From NCBI RefSeq assembly GCF_001011155.1, contig NZ_CP011479.1, positions 1,010,501 through 1,074,500 of the forward strand: DNA of 64,000 nt. Direction: 5' to 3'. The notes beneath the pieces are model-generated. The model made no database searches. It saw only the letters and a list, made by a program, of their open reading frames with translations, and was not told the DNA's origin. Below, piece by piece: positions 26,250-34,511 of the stretch. Source of the stretch: Hoeflea sp. IMCC20628. Its GTDB lineage: Bacteria; Pseudomonadota; Alphaproteobacteria; Rhizobiales; Rhizobiaceae. The first letter of the stretch is position 1, and each line of letters opens with the position of its first letter. Position numbers and translations under genes: made by a program.

Positions 26250-26487
26250 CATGCTCTCAGGGTGTCTGGCATTAGTTCACAAATCTGCGTATGGACCGAT
26301 GGCTGCTGGTTTGGTGTGCTTAGGCGGTGATATGGATGCTTGGTGTAGAGCCGTGTCGGTTTCCTAGGTACAGCCATGGCCTGTAATGTGGTTGTGGCTG
26401 AGGGATTGCAGCTATTGCGCGCCTTGCCTTGGATAGCCGGGAGAGTGAGTAACTCCGGCGCTTGCTTTGGGATGTTGCCCCATCGGG
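26250..26487. other. Convergent gap between amidohydrolase and SMP-30 genes
   Basis: 238 bp where a plus-strand and a minus-strand operon end. I see no gene and no strong terminator hairpin with a T-tract on either strand. Confidence 0.4.
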
Positions 26488-27426
26488 TCACGCAGGCGAG
26501 GGGCTGTTGCTTTCGCCTGCGTCGCAAGTTGACATCTTGAACCGGGGGACTGCGACCCCGGATGCCGGCACTGGAAAAGTCACTATCCCACCGTCCATGT
26601 CGGTGGGATTTTGAATCCGGCGATGTGACGTGACATACATCGTTTCACTCTCAGGCGGTCCGAAAGCGGGCATTGTCGGGGCCTGAACCGGGAGCCGGAT
26701 TTTAGACTTCAGCGTTCCATCGGGGGCGAATCTGTTGAGGCAACCGGCGGAGACGCCCGCAGACCAATAGCATCCTTCTTGGTCCATGGCAGCGCCATCG
26801 GGGGCGCCGTCCTGCTTTGCGATTTCAGCAAATATCCGAACCGACGATATTTTTCCGATGTCGGCATTCCAGTCACACTGCCATATTGTCGATGCCCAGC
26901 TGTCCGAATAATACAGTGTTGATCCATCAACGCTCCATGCCAGGCCGTTGGCGACGACGAGGCCTTCGACGAGTTTGTGGAGTTCACCTGTCATGGACAT
27001 TGCATAGATCGAACCTGTGGGCTTGTTGGTGCCGGATTCGTCCATGGATCCAAACAGAAACCACTTTCCGCAGGGACTGACCTTTCCCTCGTTGAGGCGA
27101 TTGATTGGAAGGTCTGGTTCGGGGTCGAGCAACCGCTCAAGGACGCCACTTTCAAGATCAAGCCTGGCAAGGCCTGATTTAAGACCAACAATGGCCTGGG
27201 CACCGGATTCAAGCAGCGTGAAAGCGCCTACAGGTTCCGGGAGTGGCCAGGACCGCATCGCTGCGCCTTCAGCCGAATACTGGTGCAGCGCCGGCTTTCG
27301 GATATCAACGAAAAACAAGCTTCCCGTTTGATGATCCCAATAGGGGCATTCGGTCACTTCCGCCCCGGTTTTCCAGACTGAAATATCTTCCGGAGTGGAA
27401 CCGTGTGGTTCTGAAATGTCTCCCAT
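26488..27426 (-). CDS. SMP-30/gluconolactonase family lactonase
   Basis: A 312-residue six-bladed beta-propeller. Visible motifs are ECPYWDHQTGSLFFVD with the metal Glu, LNEGKVSPCGKWFLFGSMDE (the family NDGK region), VANGLAWSVDGSTLYYSDS with the metal Asn and Asp, and PDGAAMDQEGCYWSAG. The family opens sugar lactones such as gluconolactone or arabinolactone. I start at the ATG 27424-27426, 2 bp after the DctM stop; a longer upstream frame would lie inside DctM. In this cluster it would hydrolyse the lactone made by the dehydrogenase and feed the dehydratase at 32026. Confidence 0.9.
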   Translation of the reverse strand: MGDISEPHGSTPEDISVWKTGAEVTECPYWDHQTGSLFFVDIRKPALHQYSAEGAAMRSWPLPEPVGAFTLLESGAQAIVGLKSGLARLDLESGVLERLLDPEPDLPINRLNEGKVSPCGKWFLFGSMDESGTNKPTGSIYAMSMTGELHKLVEGLVVANGLAWSVDGSTLYYSDSWASTIWQCDWNADIGKISSVRIFAEIAKQDGAPDGAAMDQEGCYWSAGVSAGCLNRFAPDGTLKSKIRLPVQAPTMPAFGPPESETMYVTSHRRIQNPTDMDGGIVTFPVPASGVAVPRFKMSTCDAGESNSPSPA

Positions 27427-27428
27427 CG

Positions 27429-28712
27429 CTACATCCCGCCGAGAAGCACTGGCAGAAACAGGCTGATCATGGGAAAGGCGCAAATCACGATCAGGAGCGC
27501 GACAATGGGAAAATAGAACGGCAATACCGCTCGGCTGAGCTTGCCTATGCTGATTTGCGCCACGTCCATCATGACGAACAGGATGATCCCGAACGGCGGG
27601 GTGATTGCACCGACAAGGCAGCAAAGGATCAATACGATGCCGAAGTGAATAGGATCGATGCCTGCAGCGAGGATGGTTGGCAGAAATATAGGGATGGCAA
27701 TCAGCATCAGCGCGCCGGTCTCTATGACCGAGCCGGCGATCAAGAGCAGGACACTGATGACCAGCAGAATTTGGAGGGGGGAACTGGCAAAGGATGTGAC
27801 AAAGCCGGAGAAGGAATTTGAGAGCCCTGAAACCGCAATGATCCAACCAAAGGGAACCGATGCCGCCACGATGAAGATGAGAACGCCGCAGGTTCGAACG
27901 GTGGAAAAGAATGCCTCAAGTGCGTGGCGCACGGTCATGTTGCCCTGGGTGAAGCCCAGGATTAGTGCGTAGGCAGCAATCATGGCGCCGAGTTCGGTCG
28001 GCGTGGCTATCCCGAGAAACAGCCCCGCAAGCAGAAATACCGGCGCGAGGATAGCCGGCAACGCCCGAAGACCGGCACGGCCGACTTCTCGGAATGTGGC
28101 TCTTTTTTCGGGTTCAACATTTATGCGCCCGGTATGGGCCATGATGAAGACCGTGCCCATCAGAAAGGTACAAAACATGAGGCCCGGGATGACGCCGGCC
28201 AGAAACAGGTCGGTGAGCGAAACGCTGGCCTGGACCGAATAAATCACCATGATCACGCTTGGCGGGATGATCGGTCCGACGACGGATGAGACGGCGGTCA
28301 GCGCAGCGGCAAACGCTGGCTCGTATCCCGCGCGCTTCATTTGTGTCATTTCGATCTGCCCAAGCCCTGCGGCGTCCGCTGAGGCGACACCTGACATCCC
28401 CGCAAAGATCAGACTGGCAAGAATATTGACATGGGCCAGCCCCCCCTTGATGTGGCCTACCAGCGTGGCGGCAAAGTCGAATATCCTGTGTGCAATGCCT
28501 GAGCTGTTGAGAAAGTTTCCGGCAAGTACGAACAACGGGATGGCCAGAAGCGGGAAGCTGTCCAATCCAGGCGCTATCCGCTGGACAATAATCATTGACG
28601 GGAAAGTGCCCCCCACGAGAAGCGCCGCGATGCTGCTGATGAGCATGGAAAAGGCGACGGGCATGCCCACCGCGAGGGTGAGTGCAAAGACAAGCAGAAG
28701 CGTGAGCAGCAT
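27429..28712 (-). CDS. TRAP transporter large permease, DctM family
   Basis: A 427-residue polytopic transporter. Family motifs are FPLLAIPLFVLAGNFLNSSG, MSGVASADAAGLGQIEM, VGPIIPPSVIMVIYS and GAITPPFGIILFVMM (TPPFG instead of the commoner TPPVG). It lies on the minus strand between DctQ (1-bp overlap) and the lactonase, divergent from its presumed binding protein at 29448. This is the third DctM in the window. Confidence 0.92.
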   Translation of the reverse strand: MLLTLLLVFALTLAVGMPVAFSMLISSIAALLVGGTFPSMIIVQRIAPGLDSFPLLAIPLFVLAGNFLNSSGIAHRIFDFAATLVGHIKGGLAHVNILASLIFAGMSGVASADAAGLGQIEMTQMKRAGYEPAFAAALTAVSSVVGPIIPPSVIMVIYSVQASVSLTDLFLAGVIPGLMFCTFLMGTVFIMAHTGRINVEPEKRATFREVGRAGLRALPAILAPVFLLAGLFLGIATPTELGAMIAAYALILGFTQGNMTVRHALEAFFSTVRTCGVLIFIVAASVPFGWIIAVSGLSNSFSGFVTSFASSPLQILLVISVLLLIAGSVIETGALMLIAIPIFLPTILAAGIDPIHFGIVLILCCLVGAITPPFGIILFVMMDVAQISIGKLSRAVLPFYFPIVALLIVICAFPMISLFLPVLLGGM

Positions 28713-29266
28713 TAGAGTGCCTCCTCGGTAGAAGGCTGAAGCGGCGGAATCGGAGACAGGTCTGGCAAGGTCACCGGCTTCTGCATGAAACCAAACAGCC
28801 CCTTCAGCGTGAAATAAACCGCTGTCAGGGAGATCGACGAGAATCCAATAATAACAGGAACGGAAAAGACCCAGCCCTTGGGTAGGTCAATCGGGAGGGA
28901 CGTGGTGACGGACTTGTTTTCGATGCTGACAATCGGCAGGGCGATCCAGACAACATAAACCGACGTGGCGAGGATCAGGAGATTGGTAACAATACCGATC
29001 AAGTGGCTCAGCCGTCCGGAGGTGTGATCTTCCGGGCTCCACAGGCGCATTTGACGGCCTTCTTTGTAGATCAGGCTGGCGGCGAGAAACGTAAGCCAGA
29101 TCATCGATGCGGTGGATATCTCCTCGACCCATTGTATTGGCGAGTTCCAGCCATAGCGCAAAACCACCTGACTTAGGATGACGACGACAATCAGCGCCAG
29201 CAGCAGTGTTGCGGCGATAAGCTCAATTCGGCTTACCACTCGGAGCGTTCGTGCGAAATTCAACAT
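28712..29266 (-). CDS. TRAP transporter small permease, DctQ family
   Basis: A 184-residue membrane protein with four helices; the DctQ signature is QVVLRYGWNSPIQWVEEIST followed by MIWLTFLAASLIYKEG. I place the start at ATG 29264-29266 because GGAGAGGG lies just upstream; a longer frame to 29332 would run into the control region. Its stop overlaps the DctM start (TAATG). Confidence 0.88.
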   Translation of the reverse strand: MLNFARTLRVVSRIELIAATLLLALIVVVILSQVVLRYGWNSPIQWVEEISTASMIWLTFLAASLIYKEGRQMRLWSPEDHTSGRLSHLIGIVTNLLILATSVYVVWIALPIVSIENKSVTTSLPIDLPKGWVFSVPVIIGFSSISLTAVYFTLKGLFGFMQKPVTLPDLSPIPPLQPSTEEAL

Positions 29267-29302
29267 TTTTCCCTCTCCGGCGCCATTTAGGCTTTCACTC
29301 TT

Positions 29303-29315
29303 TATGATCATATAA
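29303..29315. promoter_or_regulatory. Palindromic box TATGATCATATAA, copy 1 (dctQM side)
   Basis: TATGATCATA (29303-29312) is a perfect palindrome; the 13-bp string is repeated exactly at 29397-29409 in the same intergenic space. This copy lies about 40 bp upstream of the minus-strand DctQ start. Paired palindromes between divergent operons suggest a regulator site, most simply of the GntR protein at 31358. Confidence 0.6.
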
Positions 29316-29395
29316 CAGCAAAAATCAACCAATTGCCGCTCGAAAATTGTATTTTCTTATCAATCAGTCTATGAAAATTCAAACTATTGGTTGAC

Positions 29396-29409
29396 ATATG
29401 ATCATATAA
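29396..29409. promoter_or_regulatory. Palindromic box ATATGATCATATAA, copy 2 (dctP side)
   Basis: ATATGATCATAT (29396-29407) is a perfect 12-bp palindrome, 39 bp upstream of the binding-protein start codon and overlapping a TATAAT (29405-29410) that could be the -10 hexamer. A regulator bound here would block that promoter. The 13-bp core matches copy 1 exactly. Confidence 0.65.
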
Positions 29410-29447
29410 TGCCGGAAAAGACGTCATTCGAAACACGGAGGAGAGAT

Positions 29448-30440
29448 ATGAAACATTTCGGGATACTGGCGGTCGCCGCCACACTTTCATTTGCCGCAAG
29501 CCTTGCGCAACCATCTGTCGCACGCGCTGACACCACGCTTACAACATCGACGGTCAACGCCGTCGGGTCGCTTGGAAATCGGGTGGGGAACAAGTTTCGG
29601 GATCTCGTTGCAGAAGCGGACTCGACGCTCGCCATCAACCACGTTGAGGGGACCGTTCTCGGCAACGCGGCCCAGGTGATGGACCAGACAATCTCGGGTG
29701 CCGTGGATATCATGGGAACGGACATGGCTTGGGTGTCGAGCTTTCATCCCGACCTCGCGGTCTTGAACTGGAGCTTTGCTTTCAACAGCACAGATCACCT
29801 CAACGCATTCTTCAAGAGCGAGCAATTTGGCAAGATCGTTGAGGAAATCGCTGCAGAAACAGGGATCCGTGTCCTGGCCGCGACCTCGACGCAGCCACGT
29901 TACTTCCACTCCCGCGTTCCGATCAAGTCAGCTGACGACATCAAGGGGTTGAAGGTTCGGGTGCCGCAGATCAGGGTGTTCATTGACAGTTGGGATGCCA
30001 TGGGCGCAGTGCCGACCCCGCTGAACTTCTCCGAGGTATTCCTGGCCATGAAAACCGGTGTTATCGACGGGGCATTTGGCAATCCATCGGACACGTTCCC
30101 GAACAACTTCCATTTGTCGGGTCCGAATATTGTCACCACGGGCGACACGATCAGCAGCACAGCGCTCATCATCAATGAGGCACGTTACCAGTCGCTTACC
30201 GATGAAGAGCGCACGGTTCTGGGCGAAGCTGCACAGGGTGCCATTGATTGGGCGTACAAAGAGGCTCAGGCAGAAATGCAGGGCGTTCTCGACCAGATGA
30301 CGGCGACCGGCGCTACCCTTACCGATATTGATACGGCCCCATTGCAGGCTGCGACGCTTGCAAAGGGACGCATGCTTGAAGACGAGGGTCTTTGGTCCAA
30401 GGGGTTGCTCGACAGTATTCAGAGCTTGGACGCCAAGTAA
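29448..30440 (+). CDS. TRAP transporter substrate-binding protein, DctP family
   Basis: A 330-residue secreted protein. The ATG at 29448 follows CGGAGGAGAG and opens a signal peptide ending SVARA, so the longer frame from 29391 is rejected. DctP motifs are DDIKGLKVRVPQIRVF with the carboxylate Arg, TPLNFSEVFLAMKTGVIDGAFGNP and a final helical stretch. Its membrane partners are the divergent DctQM genes. The mature sequence is far from the two other DctP proteins, so a third substrate is likely. Confidence 0.9.
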   Translation: MKHFGILAVAATLSFAASLAQPSVARADTTLTTSTVNAVGSLGNRVGNKFRDLVAEADSTLAINHVEGTVLGNAAQVMDQTISGAVDIMGTDMAWVSSFHPDLAVLNWSFAFNSTDHLNAFFKSEQFGKIVEEIAAETGIRVLAATSTQPRYFHSRVPIKSADDIKGLKVRVPQIRVFIDSWDAMGAVPTPLNFSEVFLAMKTGVIDGAFGNPSDTFPNNFHLSGPNIVTTGDTISSTALIINEARYQSLTDEERTVLGEAAQGAIDWAYKEAQAEMQGVLDQMTATGATLTDIDTAPLQAATLAKGRMLEDEGLWSKGLLDSIQSLDAK

Positions 30441-30521
30441 CCCGATCGACGCAAAATTGGAATTCGGATTATCGCAAGCGCCTCAGGCGGGGCGCTTGCC
30501 GCACAAATAAAGGAACCGACG

Positions 30522-31283
30522 GTGAGTGTAGAGATCAGTCTTGATGGAAAATGCGCCGTCATAACGGGCGGCGGTGGCGGCATCGGTGCGGCAATTGCCG
30601 AGGAATTCGCCAGGGCTGGCGCGCGTGTTGTCGTTGCCGACATCGACGCCGATGCTGCAGTAAGAGTTGCTGAGCGGATTGCAATTGCACGTGGAGCCGC
30701 CGAAGGCCGGCAAGTCGATGTGACAGATCCGGAATCCGTTGACAGGCTGTTTGACCATTGCATCGAACAGTATGGCGGCGTGGATATTTTTGTGGCCTCC
30801 GCGGGCCTATCGGACAAGGGCGACATCTTCGAGCTTGAGTTGGACGAGTGGCGAACCATCATGGACGTCAATCTCACGGGTTCGTTTCTGTGTGCCAAGC
30901 GGGCGACGAAATCCATGCGTGACAATGGCAGAGGTGGACGCATCCTTCTGATCGGCTCTCCCACCGGGTTTCGTGGCGCATTGCGTGGCCATGTCGCCTA
31001 TGCGGCCAGCAAGGGTGGACTTTTCGCGTTCGCGAAATCCCTGGCAAGGACTGTCGCGGTCGACAAGATCACGGTCAACGTCATCACGCCCGGACAGACA
31101 GATACCGAACTGCTTTGGAAGACCAATCCACGAGAGGCAATTGAGAAGATCATGGAGACCGTTCCCTTGGGGCTTGCCAAACCATCGGACGTGGCTGCAG
31201 GCGCGCTCTACCTTGCTTCGGACGGCGCCAAACATGTGACTGGCATATCGCTAGATATTGATGGTGGCGGCGTCATGCGGTGA
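30522..31283 (+). CDS. Short-chain dehydrogenase/reductase
   Basis: A 253-residue classical SDR with GTG start preceded by AAAGGA. Motifs are ITGGGGGIGAAIA (about 14-26), VVADIDAD (NAD-type Asp), the active Ser in LLIGSPTGF (about 144-152), and YAASK (about 161-165). In place of the usual NNAG it has VASAGLS. The C-terminus SLDIDGGGVMR is typical. It probably oxidises the aldose or a hydroxy acid in the pathway fed by TRAP cluster 3. Confidence 0.88.
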   Translation: MSVEISLDGKCAVITGGGGGIGAAIAEEFARAGARVVVADIDADAAVRVAERIAIARGAAEGRQVDVTDPESVDRLFDHCIEQYGGVDIFVASAGLSDKGDIFELELDEWRTIMDVNLTGSFLCAKRATKSMRDNGRGGRILLIGSPTGFRGALRGHVAYAASKGGLFAFAKSLARTVAVDKITVNVITPGQTDTELLWKTNPREAIEKIMETVPLGLAKPSDVAAGALYLASDGAKHVTGISLDIDGGGVMR

Positions 31284-31357
31284 TACTGGGCCGATGCGAT
31301 CTGACTTGAAGGATTGGAGCGCTTGGCCGCCGGCCTTACATAAAAAGGGGTTTTCCT

Positions 31358-32029
31358 ATGCCTGATACAGACAATATTGCACATACCGGGTACTCGGTGA
31401 CCCGCATCGCGGATCTTCTCAGGTCGGAGATTATCCTCGGAAAATACGCCATGGGCGAGCGGATCAAGATCTCTGATATCGCCGCGCGCTACCAATCCAG
31501 CACCATGCCGGTGCGAGAGGCACTCCGCACATTGCATTGCGAGCGGCTGGTTCAGATCATCCCCAACAAGGGCGCGGAAGTCTGCCATGTGGACCACGAC
31601 TATGTTCGCGACATCTACGATGTTCGCGGTGTGCTCGAAGCGCACCTGACAGAGACTGCTTGTATGAAAATGAGCTTCTCGGCCTTTGCGGAAATCGAGA
31701 AGGCGCAGGAACTGGTTGTCGAAGCCGTCCGCAACGACGACCACCAGGCGCTCTTGCTCCACAACGAAAAGCTTCATGTCATCATCGCCGATCTGGGCGG
31801 AAATGCTGACGCCAAGCGGATCATCAAACAGAACCAGAACACGATCGTCATGCTGCGCAACCATGTCGGATTTCAACCTGGCCGTTTTGCAGAGATCGTC
31901 GAAGAGCACCGCAGGCTTATTGAAGCACTGTTCAGGCGGGACGTCAGCACGGCAGGCGCAGTGGCGCGCCATCATGCGGCGAGCGCGCGTGATGACATGC
32001 TCAAATGTATGAGGGAGTTTGAAAAGTGA
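31358..32029 (+). CDS. GntR family (FCD) transcriptional regulator
   Basis: A 223-residue regulator: winged helix with LRSEIILGKYAMGERIKISD, YQSSTMPVREALRTLHCERL and IIPNKGAEV, then an FCD domain (from about residue 85) with EAHLTETAC and a C-terminal RHHAASARD. It overlaps the start of the enolase-superfamily gene by 4 bp. It is the natural candidate to bind the twin palindromes at 29303 and 29396. Confidence 0.88.
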   Translation: MPDTDNIAHTGYSVTRIADLLRSEIILGKYAMGERIKISDIAARYQSSTMPVREALRTLHCERLVQIIPNKGAEVCHVDHDYVRDIYDVRGVLEAHLTETACMKMSFSAFAEIEKAQELVVEAVRNDDHQALLLHNEKLHVIIADLGGNADAKRIIKQNQNTIVMLRNHVGFQPGRFAEIVEEHRRLIEALFRRDVSTAGAVARHHAASARDDMLKCMREFEK

Positions 32030-33186
32030 AAATCGCGTCTGTTAAAACATATATCGTTGACTTCTTCCGTGCCAATCTGGTGTTGGTGAAAATCGAGACC
32101 GATGAAGGCCTGTATGGCTGGGGAGAGGCGACCGTCGAGTTCAATGACGAAGCCGTGGCAGCAGCCATCCATACCGCCACGCCATTTCTCGTCGGAAAGG
32201 ATCCGTTCGAAATCAATCGGCTGGTCGGGCAGATTCATCGGCAAAGCTACTTCCGTACCGGTGTGATTCTGCGCAGTGCCCTGAGCGGCATCGAAGCCGC
32301 GTTGTTTGACATCAAGGGCAAGGCGCTTGGTGTCCCGGTTTACGACCTGCTTGGCGGCAAGGTGCGTGATGAAATTCGCTGCTATGCCAATGCCTGGTTC
32401 ACCGGAGCAAAGACAGCGGATGAATTCGTCGAGAAAGCCAAAGCTGTCGTTGAGCTCGGATATACGGCCCTGAAATGGGATCCATTTGGCTCTGCCTATA
32501 TGGATTTGACCCCCACTGAACTATTGACTGCAATGGGGATCGTGGAAGCGGTGAAGGCGTCCGTTCCAAAGCATGTCGATATTATCATCGAAGGCCACGG
32601 CAGGTTTAACCAGGCCACGGCGCTGCGGATTGCGCGCTCGCTGAAGGAATTCGAGCCGCTTTGGTTCGAGGAACCACTGCCTCCGGAAAATATCGGTGCC
32701 CTCGGTGATCTTAGAGCCTTGAGCCCGGTCCCGATTGCCACGGGAGAACGATATTATGACCCTGCATCGTTCCAGGCGCTGATCGCGGCAAAAGCCGCGG
32801 ACTATTTGCAACCGGACGTCTGCCACGTGGGTGGTCTGGAGGCTCTGAAAGCAATTTCCTCACTGGCCGAAAGCAGCTTCATCCCGGTCGCGCCCCATAA
32901 CCCCATGGGGCCGGTTGCTAACGCCATGAATATCCATTTGGCGGGAGCTTTGCCCGCAGTTTCGATCCTTGAAACGATGATGAGTGATGTTCCGTGGCGA
33001 AAGGATGTTTGCAGAGAGAATGTGGTTTTTTCCAACGGATACATTACCATCAACGACATGCCGGGCCTGGGGATTGAAGTGAACGAAGCCGCTTGTCTCG
33101 ATCACCCTAGAAAAGATCATTATTTGCGCCACTTCGATGGCCGGCTGACAGATATTCGCCCAGAGAATGAGACCATATCGGTGTAA
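32026..33186 (+). CDS. Enolase-superfamily acid-sugar dehydratase (galactonate dehydratase-like)
   Basis: A 386-residue MR/MLE-family enzyme starting with a GTG that overlaps the GntR stop. The capping domain includes LYGWGEATVEF; the barrel carries YTALKWDPFG, IIIEGHGRFN (metal ligand position Glu plus His, compare DFHGR in galactonate dehydratases), LWFEEPLPPEN, IATGERYYDP, LQPDVCHVGG and VAPHNPMGPVANAM (catalytic His). The two His plus WFEEP/ATGER ligands fit the GalD-like mandelate racemase subgroup. It would dehydrate an aldonate made by the SDR and SMP-30 lactonase to a 2-keto-3-deoxy acid. Confidence 0.88.
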   Translation: MKIASVKTYIVDFFRANLVLVKIETDEGLYGWGEATVEFNDEAVAAAIHTATPFLVGKDPFEINRLVGQIHRQSYFRTGVILRSALSGIEAALFDIKGKALGVPVYDLLGGKVRDEIRCYANAWFTGAKTADEFVEKAKAVVELGYTALKWDPFGSAYMDLTPTELLTAMGIVEAVKASVPKHVDIIIEGHGRFNQATALRIARSLKEFEPLWFEEPLPPENIGALGDLRALSPVPIATGERYYDPASFQALIAAKAADYLQPDVCHVGGLEALKAISSLAESSFIPVAPHNPMGPVANAMNIHLAGALPAVSILETMMSDVPWRKDVCRENVVFSNGYITINDMPGLGIEVNEAACLDHPRKDHYLRHFDGRLTDIRPENETISV

Positions 33187-33309
33187 GGTAGCACTCTTGG
33201 TTCATAAGTTTTGTGCGACGAATTTGGTCTAGGTCTGATTTGGAGATTATCAGAATGTAATTTTTGAGCGGGTCAGGGCGGTCGCATAGCGTCGCGAAAT
33301 GTATAGGAT
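33187..33309. other. Short gap before IS remnants
   Basis: Nothing recognisable. The dehydratase operon ends here without an evident terminator hairpin, and the sequence leads into IS-derived DNA. Confidence 0.35.
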
Positions 33310-33462
33310 ATGCTGCACGAACACGGTATTGAGGTTAGCCACGAGACCATACCGTTCTGGTGGAACATGGTCGGTCCGGTTTTCGCCGCAGAAATAAGGA
33401 AACGGCGGGTTTAGGGAACACGGCCGAGCCGCAAACGGTGGCATCTGGAGGCCATCTAAGAG
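33310..33462 (+). pseudogene. IS6-family (IS26-like) transposase fragment
   Basis: The frame from ATG 33310 reads MLHEHGIEVSHETIPFWWNM, then GPVFAAEIRKRRV and a stop; after the stop the same frame continues RPSRKRWHLEAI. This matches the N-terminal part of IS6-type transposases (MLxERGIEVSHETIRxWxxxFGP...RWHLDEV). The in-frame stop and loss of the DDE domain show that it is inactive. Confidence 0.7.
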
Positions 33463-33762
33463 AATGCGGTTCGATACCCGTGAAGGCTCGGAATGCCAAG
33501 CTTTGTCGAGCGTCTATTTTACTGTCAGGCGTGACTGCTCAACAACCCGGACGATCTGCGAGTTTCTCGGAGGCGGGATATCACATTCCTCTTCGCCTTG
33601 ATGCCTGATCATGCTTTTGCGCAGTAGCATTTCGAGTGCCTGTTTGGCGACAAACTCCTTTAAATAGCGGGATCATGCGGCGCAGAATCTTCACCTCGTC
33701 CGACATGGCGGAGCGAGCGGCGTTCCTAGCCAACCGCTTCTTGCCAGTTTCCAGGGTTTTCT
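33463..33762. other. Unassigned DNA between two IS remnants
   Basis: 300 bp that I could not assign. A minus-strand open stretch around 33600-33760 is Lys/Arg-rich but matches no family I know. Probably IS-derived or decayed. Confidence 0.35.
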
Positions 33763-34164
33763 TTGACCAACCCTAAAAGAGGCTTTCGGCAATGCTTAGC
33801 GACCGCACCGATGGTCTTTGACGGAGCGATGAATGGGGTAGCGTTTCGAACCTATATCGAGCAGCTTCTTGTTCCCGCCCTCATCCCCGGCGACTATATC
33901 GTCATGGATAATCTGCCGGCCCACAAGGCGGATGGCATTCGAGGGGCCATAGAGGCCGCAGGCTGCGCGCTGCTCTATCTGCCGCCTTGCAGCCTCGACG
34001 TTAACCCGATCGAGAACGCCTTCTCCAACCTCAAGGCGCTATTGCGTGCAAAGACCGAACGTTCTGTCGACGGGCTGTGGAACACCGTCGGCGATCTCAT
34101 TAAACTCTTCTAACCCCAGGAGTGCGCCAACTACTTCAAAGCATCAGGATATGACCCGGATTGA
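33763..34164 (+). pseudogene. IS630-family transposase, C-terminal remnant
   Basis: The frame encodes MVFDGAMNGVAFRTYIEQLL, DYIVMDNLPAHKADG (second catalytic Asp), LLYLPPCSLDVNPIENAFS (Pro-rich motif with the catalytic Glu) and LLRAKTERSVDGLW. It is interrupted by TAA at 34111-34113, after which the same frame continues PQECANYFKASGYDPD to a stop at 34162-34164, the normal end of these transposases. The N-terminal half is missing, so this is a broken copy. Confidence 0.8.
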
Positions 34165-34511
34165 AGTGGACGCGTTCAAGCTTTTGAGTCAGCGGTCTAT
34201 TTTTCAGATGGAATGTCGGCATTCGCTGCCTGCTCGGCAGGCTTTTCGACATTTGAGGAATTCGGTCTCATTTTCATTCCTTCGAGAGTACGACGAAAAC
34301 AAGCCCCTCCCTAAATCACAACCTCAATTCTGCGCCATAGGTGCTGACGGGGAACAAGTCCACAAGTAACCGCACCTTATAACTTCTCTCGTGGAGTGGC
34401 ACGTCGTATGCACTAGCAAACAGATTGCCATTCCCGCAATGCGGAGCCGAATTCGCATCAGTCTGACAGTGCCCTTGTCAGGCTCAGCGTCCGGTCGCAC
34501 CTGCATTGATT
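34165..34511. other. Non-coding stretch after IS630 remnant
   Basis: 347 bp with short frames only. I see no gene, hairpin or terminal inverted repeat that could be paired with confidence. Confidence 0.4.

Noticed and set aside
26488-27846. Long version of the SMP-30 gene with 140 extra N-terminal residues
   Set aside because: The extension lies within the DctM gene and has no sensible composition; ATG 27424-27426 follows the DctM stop by 2 bp and gives normal family length.
29391-29410. TTGACA...TATAAT as a complete promoter for the third TRAP binding protein
   Set aside because: The two hexamers are separated by 8 bp rather than about 17, so they cannot serve together; only the -10-like element is kept as possible.
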